Source of the DNA: Russula earlei
Lineage: Eukaryota > Basidiomycota > Agaricomycetes > Russulales > Russulaceae
NCBI GenBank assembly: GCA_025769875.1
Contig: JAGFNK010000740.1
Coordinates: 1-23,237 of the forward strand
DNA: 23,237 nucleotides
Direction of reading: 5' to 3'
Below, in pieces: positions 1 to 8,094 of the stretch. Both the position numbers and the translations under genes were made by a program. Numbering within the stretch: position 1 is the stretch's first letter; each line of letters opens with the position of its first letter. Under the pieces are notes generated by a model, which was given only the letters and a program-made list of their open reading frames with translations, ran no database searches and was not told the origin of the DNA.

Positions 1-714
1 ATCGAATGAGGTGATGGTGACTGCGCGTTGACGGACGAAGGGTACACCGAGGTTCGAATAGGTCGGCGTCAAGCGAGCAAGCAAAGGTGTCCCATGGCAA
101 AATGCTCGCCTCTTCCAACAAAGTTGAATGAAAATAGTAGATTAAGTGTGGCAACTAAACCCGAAGAACATTGACAATCCAGTATATGCTTTCCGTTGGT
201 ATCAGCTCCACGCCTTGGAGAATCCAAGAGAAATGACTGAAATCGCACCACTATGGCCTTGGTCATTTGCCGAAGGGGCCGAGGATTCAGAGATTATAAT
301 AAGCACAGTGAGAACTGGACTCGTTATGGCTGGGCCATCGCACTGTATGTCGGTACGCTGCTGTACATGTCCGCTGGGCGAGCCAGCCTGAGTCCTCACA
401 TGTTCATGTCAACCACATGAGTGCTTCAATATTGTATTTGGTTTGGAGGATCCGTCGTTTCGTCCGCCCGTAATCACCTCGGTGGTACGTACTACCCGTG
501 ATCAGGTAGTTATCGGCCGCACACGATACTGGCATGGAATGCTGAATGTGGATTGTTGAGACAGAACTAGTGCGAGGTGGAGCTCTGACACCTCTACCCC
601 ACCTATGACATTTCCATATATCATATATTATATAGTAGCTTACAAAGATGTGGTCATGTGACAAATGTGGGCCGTATTTCGGTACGTACACAAAATTTCA
701 TCCCAAATAGTGTT
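1..714. other. No gene recognised
   Basis: No convincing gene is visible. An open stretch on the plus strand (146-391) encodes WQLNPKNIDNPVYAFRWYQ near its start and could be a gene fragment following an AG acceptor at 145-146, but I recognise no family and no flanking exon. The rest is A/T-rich intergenic-like sequence. Confidence 0.4.
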
Positions 715-723
715 TAAAAGTCC

Positions 724-735
724 GGTCCATGGACC
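724..735. repeat. 12-bp perfect palindrome in a GGTCC-rich cluster
   Basis: GGTCCATGGACC is its own reverse complement. It sits in a short cluster (about 720-772) of GGTCC, GGACC and CCGGACC words. A similar cluster lies at 2530-2625. Such clusters are often subterminal repeats of DNA transposons, but no clean terminal inverted repeat or target duplication was found here. Confidence 0.6.
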
Positions 736-1292
736 AAAAATGGACCGCGGCTCGAACCAGACCGGACCGATGGCAACCGAACTGTAGCTGTGTCAGCGGT
801 ATCCGCGGTGCGTTTGTTTCGTTCAGTTCACACACGCTTCTCATCCTCTGCTCCCCTCTCACTAAACCTCTCTCCATGGCCAACACATGACCACCTCCCT
901 GGACAGGCCTCCACCTCATTACCCAAAGCAAACCACATTCCTGGCTCAGCTGGAATGGATTTGCATGTGCAGTATTTCATTTTCGTTTCCGTGGCTACTT
1001 TTTATTTTTATCTTTACACCACCACTCAGTATGTCAGTTGTGCTTACCCACTGTATGCCCTGTGGCTCGTGCACTTGGGCCCCTATACCTCTATCCAACC
1101 CTCAATTATATGGACACCCTTGAGCACCTACTTGCATACTCCAGCATCATCATCGTCAACTGTATCAACACCCGCCCCAACTCTACTCTTCACAGCTCAA
1201 TATCTGAATTAGAGCCCCTCCCTCCTACTCAATTGAATATCTCATTTTCTTGCAACCCGTGAAGGATGCTGTAAGGTATGTAATCCGGCTGA

Positions 1293-1784
1293 GCATCGTC
1301 TCCCATCACCACCCCAGTCTTGTCCGCCACCATGCCCTCACTTGTCTCCTCTCTGCCCACATCAGCCAGAGCCTCCACGCTCCCAGTCTCAGCCTCAGCA
1401 TTGCCAACCACCTCTATGTCTCCCATCGCCGCCCCAGTCCTTGTCTCGTGCACTGCCACACCTGTAGCCTCAGCCTCGCCCACCAACATCTTAGCACCGC
1501 CCGCCACCTCAAGCCCAGCTCAATCGGTCATTGCCACCATGCCCTCAGCCTCGTCCACTGCCATTCTGGGTTTAGTCCCAGCCACCGCTCTGCTTCCTGA
1601 CCACACCGCCCCCTCACTTCCGTTGCTAGCTGTTACGCCGCCTTGCACCACCGAGAAAGAACACACAATTAACCAGAAAACGAAGAGCACACCGCTGCCT
1701 CAGAAGAGCAGATGTCACAATGCCACCCTGCAGAAAGAATGTCAGACCCTGCCACCACACCGTCGTCACAGGAGAAGCCGCTGA
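1293..1784 (+). CDS. Low-complexity Ser/Thr/Ala/Pro-rich open frame (doubtful gene)
   Basis: This frame stays open after an in-frame TGA at 1290 and ends at 1784, about 163 codons, with an ATG at 1332. The product would be mostly Ser, Thr, Ala and Pro with an imperfect internal repeat: units starting SPITTPVL, SPIAAPVL and SPAQSVIA are each followed by an (A)TMPS- or TATP-like segment. The last third turns basic (QKTKSTPLPQKSR). The plus strand is strongly pyrimidine-biased from about 1240 to 2230, so open frames arise easily on both strands, and the minus strand is open across part of it too. No signal peptide, domain or intron pattern supports a real protein. It could be part of an unclassified repeat or a decayed cell-surface-type gene. 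Confidence 0.2.
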   Translation, partial: ASSPITTPVLSATMPSLVSSLPTSARASTLPVSASALPTTSMSPIAAPVLVSCTATPVASASPTNILAPPATSSPAQSVIATMPSASSTAILGLVPATALLPDHTAPSLPLLAVTPPCTTEKEHTINQKTKSTPLPQKSRCHNATLQKECQTLPPHRRHRRSR

Positions 1785-2529
1785 TGCAAGCACCGCACCA
1801 CACCACACCTCCCCTTCCATCGCATCCCTGCCCACACGTACACCCTCATCCACGTGTGCTGCCACCTCCTGCAGTGGCAAAGACCTTGTCGCCACAGCCA
1901 CAATATGATTACCAGAGACCCATTCACATCTTGGTTTTGGACACTGATCACACACTCTCTAGCTCAATGACTACGGCAAGCGTTCACAAGGCAAACCATC
2001 ACCGTCCACCACCTCTTGTCTCGTCACTCACTCACGCACTATCATCAACACGTCCCACCACCACCTGTTGTGGAGACAACCCCACCATCTCGCCACTGCC
2101 CTTACCTTCTTCTCCGTCGCCTCTGTTTCCCACGACCCTCACCCTCCGGCGCTGCCACCCTCTCTCACCACCGCCCTTGCTCTTGCTGCCATCGCCTCTG
2201 CATAGACAGCAGCAGCAGCAGCAACACAGCTGATGCTTGGCTACACCACAAGGCGTGACAATGCATTCGACATGCCGCGAGCACACCTCATCCCCTCCCT
2301 ACTTCGACACACCACACCCGCATTCAACACCTTCAACATGCCGCAAGGCTCAGACTCAGACAAGGACTGTCACACACTTGATCGTCCTCGCACATGGATC
2401 CCATACCCATACAGGAGCAACGGAATAGTCACATACTGCAGAGCACATAGATAATAAACTATGTGTTCATATCTGTAGTATGTAGCACACTGCACCACAA
2501 TAACATAATGTTATAATTATAAATGCATG
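1785..2529. other. C-rich low-complexity continuation, no gene recognised
   Basis: Pyrimidine-rich sequence continues to about 2230 with many CCACC, CACAC and CTC words and a short CAG run (five CAG triplets at 2207-2221). From 2230 to 2530 the composition becomes normal. No family is recognisable in any frame. Confidence 0.4.
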
Positions 2530-2531
2530 GT

Positions 2532-2566
2532 CTGGACCAGTTATAAACTGGTCTGAACTGGTCCAG
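2532..2566. repeat. Inverted repeat, 11-bp perfect arms
   Basis: The arms are CTGGACCAGTT (2532-2542) and AACTGGTCCAG (2556-2566). A second nested hairpin, GACCAGTT-ATA-AACTGGTC, overlaps it. Together with further GGTC/GACC words up to about 2625 this forms the right-hand GGTCC-type cluster. Confidence 0.6.
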
Positions 2567-2937
2567 TGACCATGGGGCAACCACAACAGACCGGTCTATG
2601 AAATTCATGAACCGGGCCGGGCCAGTTTCCCGAAGGTCACATGGTGTCATAGTGGGGAGAGGTACGACGGTTCTGAAGCAGACTCGACACGGTGGGCGCT
2701 TGTCGACCCAAGTTGGCCTCTCTCACTGCACATGTCCCAATGCACATGTTGTCTTTGAACGCGGCACCTCAAAAACGTGACAGAACAGAGAGACTAGTTC
2801 ATCCAAGCGATGATGATATTGCATGCACGGATGCAACGGCAGGTAGAAATAGAAATAATCGACCTTCCGTTTCTGGCAAGGCAGAACTTACGCTCAGTGG
2901 CCATTTGGCCTTTTTGGCCTTGACCCGGCGCCGTTTG

Positions 2938-3029
2938 CCATCTAGAGTCATTGTCGAGAGCCATCTAGAGTCCTTGTCGAGAGCCATCTGGAGTCCTTGT
3001 CGAGAGCCATCTAGAGTCCTTGTCGAGAT
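2938..3029. repeat. 23-bp tandem repeat, four copies, upstream of hsp20
   Basis: Four consecutive 23-bp units at 2938-2960, 2961-2983, 2984-3006 and 3007-3029 differ at only one or two positions. The unit begins CCATCTAGAGTC and ends TTGTCGAGAG. Each unit contains ATCTAGAG (ATCTGGAG in copy 3), which resembles a degenerate heat-shock element core TTCTAGAA. The array ends 87 bp before the hsp20 TATA box. The repeat itself is seen directly; a regulatory role is only inference. Confidence 0.9.
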
Positions 3030-3115
3030 CCACATTGATCATTCGGAGGCTGACGGCACACTGGAGCAGAGGAACATGTGATCATCGCGAATGTATCTCC
3101 GCATCCTCCTGAGAT

Positions 3116-3122
3116 TATAAAA
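3116..3122 (+). promoter_or_regulatory. TATA box of hsp20
   Basis: TATAAAA lies 55 bp before the hsp20 start codon, a normal distance for a strongly inducible fungal gene with a short leader. No perfect triple heat-shock element was found between it and the 23-bp repeats. Confidence 0.65.
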
Positions 3123-3176
3123 GCACTTGACGTTGACGCAATGAAATGAGGACACCCGCGCAACCCCTGTATCGAA

Positions 3177-3725
3177 ATGTCACTCACTCACTACCTCAAC
3201 GAATACGCCTTTCCCCTTGACCGCATCGTTGACGATATCTTCAGCAACCGACGGTATCGCCTGGGACAGCAGGTTGACGTTTTCCGCCCAAGGTAATAGT
3301 CTCCGCGGAGACGATTTCCTGCCTAAGCAAGCTTATCGTTGTTTACGCAGGTTGGATATACATCATGACGACAGAGCCAACACCGTGACGGCGACATTCG
3401 AACTGCCCGGCTTGCAAAGGGGGGATGTGTCGATCGACATCCACAACGACATCCTCACCGTTTCTGGGGAGAGGAGGGAATCCTCTGAGATTGATGAGGA
3501 AGGGTATGCACTCCGCGAGCGCTGGTACGGCAAATTTTCAAGGACACTGACGCTACCGCACGGCGTGAAGGTCGGTCCCTTTATCGATTCTCCATATCGA
3601 GGGTACCAGCCCACTGTCTCCTTCAGAACGAGGATATTCAAGCGAATCTGGCAAATGGGGTCCTGCGTATCACTTTCCCAAAATCTGCTCCGGAAACATC
3701 TCCTACTAAAATTACCATCAATTGA
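3177..3725 (+). CDS. hsp20: Hsp20 / alpha-crystallin family small heat-shock protein
   Basis: ATP-independent chaperone that holds unfolding proteins in oligomeric complexes; cytosolic by default, since no targeting signal is seen. Exons are 3177-3292, 3351-3570 and 3627-3725; the 58- and 56-nt introns have GTAATA/GTCGGT donors and CAG acceptors. Splicing gives 144 residues, typical for fungal Hsp20. The N-terminus is MSLTHYLNEYAFPLDRIVDD. The alpha-crystallin domain runs from about residue 38 (RPRRLDIHHD) through FELPGLQRGDVSIDI, LTVSGERR, the hydrophilic loop, and KFSRTLTLPHGVK to the conserved NGVLRITFPK. The C-terminal tail ends KITIN, containing the I-x-I oligomerisation motif. The start is the first ATG after the TATA box and is in frame with the whole domain. 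No lesion is seen. The next possible gene is convergent, on the minus strand from 3986. Confidence 0.95.
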
Positions 3726-3985
3726 ATAACGTCAATTTCTGGACCGGACGAGAAGCACAGAACCGATACTGAAAATGACGGCGTTGAACAAACAGTCTCG
3801 TGTTCCTTTTTGGTGTGTTACGCGGCGATTGAGAAGAGCGACAAGGTAGCGATGCATTTTGTAGCGCGATGTAAAAAAGAAGTCGCTGTTCACTAGTTCA
3901 AAAGAATACAATGTAAGAAAGAGTCGAATAAACGCGCTGGATCCAGCCTCAGGCATCAATAGGTTAGATTGATACACCTCGTTTC

Positions 3986-4524
3986 TTAGGTTCGATTCTT
4001 TGGTGGTGGAACTGGAGGCGCATCATCGAGACCGGCTATCCGTGTTATCTGAGGCTGAGGCTCTGCGGGGGGCACGCGCGGTGTGCTTCCCCTTCCGTTT
4101 CGACCGTCGACTTCGTTATCTTCCCCAACCATTTCTTCCTGATTCTCATCATCTTCCAAAAACGAATGCGCTGGCGGCCCGTCATCTTCGGAGAGGCGCA
4201 CGGCACCCTCTTGACGTGTCCATGTCTTAAGTCTGGAAGGAGGGAGACTAAGGGAGACGTGACAGAGGGATACGTTGCACGCACTGATGCGCGACAACAG
4301 TTCTGAGCGTATCGGACCGTCTCCATATGATAAAAAGCCCACAAACGGTTGCGGTGGTGATGAGGAAGAGGAATGGAAACGATCCTATAGGCTGCGGTTT
4401 GGGAGCGGGACGTGCCTCTAGGCTTGAGGTTAGCAGTGAGTATGAGAGGTGTGGGTCCTGGGGTAACTCTGACCTCCTGGGGGAAGAGGAGGGGCCATTT
4501 TTGATATGTGATTGGGTGTAGCAA
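3986..4524 (-). CDS. Possible 3' part of an unidentified minus-strand gene
   Basis: On the minus strand one frame is open from about 4396 down to a TAA at 3986-3988. Its end looks protein-like: an acidic stretch (FLEDDENQEEMVGEDNEVDG) followed by a Pro-rich tail ending LDDAPPVPPPKNRT. An overlapping minus frame (4045-4524) is also open. A plausible acceptor after a GCTAAC branch-like site lies near 4425. I cannot place the 5' exons or a start, and I recognise no family. If real, it converges on hsp20 with about 260 bp between them. It could equally be chance or a gene remnant. Confidence 0.3.
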
Positions 4525-4993
4525 GGAAGTGTCCTATCCCTGCGCCCTTCTTCGGACAGTCACGCTCTGTCACCCCAAAAGTTTCAAATCCCGCCAGGTT
4601 GCTCTCGGCTTTCACCGGCACCGGGAGACTGAGCTTCGCTTATCTAGACATTCTCATTTGGACGCTGCACGCTCACCCACTCAAGACTCACTCAATAAAC
4701 TGATCTCGCATAATCCAATAGTAATTAAATCACCAATGTATATACATACTGTAGGCCTAATTGACCATTGATGGCGTGCGACTCGTGACCCTCAGACTAA
4801 GAACTCCGACACGGCATCGGCCGGCAAGCATGACAAACAGCCATTTTTTGATTTCACTAAACCACACGAAATTATTGGGTGTGTAGATAGAAGGTATTGT
4901 ATACAAGTATGCAAAGTATCATAGTTGTTGAGTAAGAGATATGTGAGAAATTGATGGTGTCCGAACAAGGGCACAGGATGGTAGATGGGTTTC
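4525..4993. other. Intergenic, nothing recognised
   Basis: No conserved coding segment, RNA gene or repeat was recognised. Sequence before the first poly(T) run is A/T-rich. It may contain upstream exons of the doubtful minus-strand gene. Confidence 0.4.
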
Positions 4994-5917
4994 TTTTTTT
5001 TTTTTTTTTTTTTTTTTTTTTGGAAAGTGTTTTATTCTGGTAGTTAAGTACGGTAACTACTCAGAATAAGTGTTAGATAGCAGGAGAAAAAGGTTCAGCC
5101 CTATCTAACGCGCTGTAGCCGGTGTGCGGACCGGGTGTGAGGGTAAAATGCGCTTATGCACAACCCCGTTAGGGGACAGTGTGGGACTCAGGGCACCTAG
5201 CCTGGGGGGCGGGGCTAAGGTGACCTCTTACCCACTAAAACCTCACAGAATGAGAGCCAGTTCATTGGGAGTTCCATGGTTTTCTTGAGGAGGTGTTCCC
5301 AGGTATCCTTAACTAATCAGCAGGACCCTTTAATTTTGGTTGTGGTAATTTTGTTGTCGGTAAGTCTCGTGTTGATGATACATAACCACCTCACACTGGG
5401 GGGTGGAGAGGGGGGGAAGTTGTGGAGGCGAGTTCTGTGTGAAGGGGTAACAAAGGGAGCTGAGTTTCATTGGATGAAAGGGAACTGAGGGTGGGGATTG
5501 GAAGTGAAAAGGCCTCGTGGTGGCATGGGTGTGGTGTGGTGGCATGGAGGATGGGGTAGGAGGGAGTGGTTGGCAGGTTGGCCATGAGTGTAGCATTCTG
5601 TTCTCAGTGGGAGGGTGGGACATGGGAGTCCATTGTAGAGGGTGGGCATGTTGACTGACCTGATGGGGGTTGAAGGCATGGTAGTGCAGGCCGTCATGTT
5701 ATATTCGTATCACTGTTTAGTGGTAATGCTTTACTGGGGTAGGCAGTTTAATGTAGGGATATAGTGTTATTGTCTTTGTCGGGGGCCGTTGTTGGCCGTG
5801 GCTCAGACAGGTGGTTCTGACCTTGCAGAGCCCACTGTCATCTTCATTGTTGCCCATCCTTGCCCCGGTTTTACCATGGGAAAATCCACACCAGTGGTGG
5901 TAGCGGTTCAAGGAGTC
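4994..5917 (-). mobile_element. Retro-copy A: 3' end of a polyadenylated element, minus strand
   Basis: On the plus strand this begins with a run of 28 T (4994-5021). Read on the minus strand it is an element ending in AATAAA (complement at 5031-5036), a 9-nt gap and a poly(A) tail, the mark of a reverse-transcribed mRNA or a non-LTR (LINE/SINE-type) element. Near the 3' end are two inverted repeats: ATTCTGGTAGTT / AACTACTCAGAAT (5034-5067, one bulge) and GTTAGATAG / CTATCTAAC (5072-5109). A second copy follows directly. No reverse transcriptase or endonuclease domain is visible, so it is a 5'-truncated or non-autonomous copy. The 5' end (plus-strand right end) is at GGAGTC, 5912-5917. Confidence 0.7.
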
Positions 5918-6830
5918 TTTTTTTTTTTTTTTTTTTTTGGAAAGCATTTATTCTGGTAGTCAAGTACGGTAACTACTCAGAATAAGTGTTAGATAGCAGG
6001 AGAAAAGGTTCAGCCCTATCTAACGCGCTGTAGCCGGTGCGCGGACCGGGTGTGAGGGTAAAATGCACTTATGCACGACCCCATTAGGGGACAGTGTGGG
6101 ACTCAGGGCACCTAGCCTGGGGGGCGGGGCTAAGGTGACCTCCTACCCACTAAAACCTCACGGAATGAGAGCCAGTTTGTTGGGAGTTCCATGGTTTTCT
6201 TGAGGAGGTGTTCCCAGGTATCCTTAACTAATCAGCAGGACCCTTTATCTCTTATAATTTTGGTTGCGGTAATTTTGTCGTCAGTAAGTCTCGTGTTGAT
6301 GATACATAACCACCTCGCGCTGGGGGGTGGAGAGGGGGGGAAGTTGTGGAGGCGAATTCTGTGTGAAGGGGTAACAAAGGGAGCTGAGTTTCATTGGATG
6401 AAAGGGAACTGAGGGCGGGGATTGGAAGTGAAAAGGCCTCATGGTGGCATGGAGGATGGGGTAGGAGGGAGTGGTTGGCAGGTTGGCCGTGAGTGTAGCA
6501 TTCTGTTCTCAGTGGGAGGGTGGGACATGGGAGTCCATTGTAGAGGGTGGGCGTGTTGACTGACCCGATGGGGGTTGAAGGCATGGTAGTGCAGGCATCA
6601 TGTTATATTCGCATCACTGTTTAGTGGTAATGCTTTACTGGGGTAGGCAGTTTAATGTAGGGATGTAGTGTTATTGTCTTTGTCGGGGGCCGTTGTTGGC
6701 TGTGGCTCAGACGGGTGGTTCTGACTTTGCAGAGCCCACTGTCGTCTTCATTGTTGCCCATCCTTGCCCCAGTTTTATCGTGGGAAAATCCGCACCTGGT
6801 GGTGGTAGCGGTTCCGCGGTTCAAGGAGTC
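5918..6830 (-). mobile_element. Retro-copy B, tandem to copy A, minus strand
   Basis: Starts with 21 T (5918-5938) immediately after copy A and aligns with it end to end to CAAGGAGTC at 6822-6830. It has its own AATAAA (complement at 5947-5952) and the same two 3' inverted repeats. It differs from copy A by scattered transitions, mostly at CpG, and small indels: an extra TCTCTTATAA-like insertion near 6247 and loss of a short GTGGTGTGG-rich stretch near 6445. Copy B may extend past 6830, since GC-rich sequence continues to about 6895, but copy A offers no comparison there. Confidence 0.7.
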
Positions 6831-8094
6831 CCTGGCGGCAGACGTGTATTGCGCGCGGCCCGCCATGCCGGATTTCAACCTGCCCGCCCTAAAGTACACT
6901 TTTTTTTCACCTTGGGTTGTTCACTTCACATAGTCCTTGAAGGTTCGTATCATCACCAACGTGAGTCATATTCCCCAAATGCCTGGCCTTTCCAGAGATG
7001 AGACTATCACAATCAGTTATCCCTGTCTTAAGACATTATGTCGACAACTAGTTCCACTTTTTCTGATTCGATCAACTCTTTTTCCTCGTCGATTTATTCT
7101 TATTCTGGCACTTTTATTGCAGATCCTGTATGGGACTCACCCTTTGACGATTACCAAACCGTCATCCTCTAGTTCTACGCATTGTGCGTCAAGAAAATGC
7201 GATGTGTTTTGTGAACAGTCCAAGTGGTTCCCGCCCAATAACGAGATGTCTCATATCTGAAATGCTAAGCTCCGAGAGGAAGGAGATCTGAGACATGAGT
7301 GACAGAGATGACGATGACCTGAGAACATGTAAGTGTGAATGCATGCAAAGGAGCCCTAGCTTACCGAGCAGTCGTTGTGATGTTGTCTCAGGCTGTGCTG
7401 TCTTTCGACAGTCCTGGTACTCTGACAAGGGGTACTGGAATCTCAGCCGGGTTGACCGTTTTTTGTGGGAGTGAATTGAGACTTGCTGTGACGTCTGTGG
7501 CAACGTCAGGTACGCGCGAGCGATTCATTCCAAGGAAGCTGCTACTGCAGATGCGACAAATCATGCGGTGACTTGACACGCACTGAGCCTGAATGCTGGA
7601 CATTGACGTAGGACGTCAGATCTAGATGAGGTAGCTATCAACACGATCAATTCTGCGTTCTTCAAGAAAATGGCTGTGCAGGGAGAAGGGTGAATGTCGC
7701 CTAGCGCAGATGTTTGCCCCGATAGATGATGGGTGGGCCCGCTGTAGCACTCCATTGGAAGCTCAGCTAAAGAATTTGGGACGAGGTTGGTGAATTCGGG
7801 CCCTTGGCACCGTAGCACCAAGGTTATCCATGAGGGCCTAAGGTGCCATTTGGGCTACACTCGCACCAGGAGAACTTGGTATGCCGACTAGGGGGAGGAA
7901 CGGGTGCAATCCGCCGTTTGCATTCGTCGATGTCACGCGGGTGAGCAGGTGCGACGGATTGTCTGGATATTACATAATGAAGATATCGATTGTTTGAATT
8001 TTTTGATCAAAATCTCATCAAGTCGCGCGCGTCTCCTCTCCTCGCTTCCTCCACTCCTCTTCTTTCACACCAAGAAAAAAAATACAACGTAGAT
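6831..8094. other. Intergenic region upstream of eEF1B-gamma
   Basis: No conserved gene was recognised. Positions 7038-7172 hold a 44-codon ATG frame (MSTTSSTFSDSINSFSSS at its start), preceded by a good donor GTGAGT at 6961. This could be a first exon, but I cannot extend it. The last 70 bp before 8095 are pyrimidine-rich (CTCCTCTCCTCGCTTCCTCC), as in promoters of highly expressed fungal translation genes. Confidence 0.4.

Noticed and set aside
745..765. GGTTCGAGCC-like word on the minus strand, considered as a tRNA T-arm
   Set aside because: No 5-bp T-stem, acceptor stem or A box can be paired around it; the same holds for GGTTCGA words near 51 and 3990.
2207..2221. CAG triplet run considered as a microsatellite of interest
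   Set aside because: Only five pure triplets; common and unremarkable.
5276..5488. Matching open frames in both retro-copies (MVFLRRCSQVSLTNQ... at 5276 and 6191) considered as a duplicated gene
   Set aside because: They lie antisense to the polyadenylated transcript, are short, and simply repeat because the copies are duplicates; no domain is visible.
7038..7172. Short Ser/Tyr-rich ATG frame considered as a mushroom pheromone precursor
   Set aside because: It is about the right length, but neither the frame's end nor a spliced variant (ending RCVL) has a C-terminal CaaX box, and no processing motif is seen.
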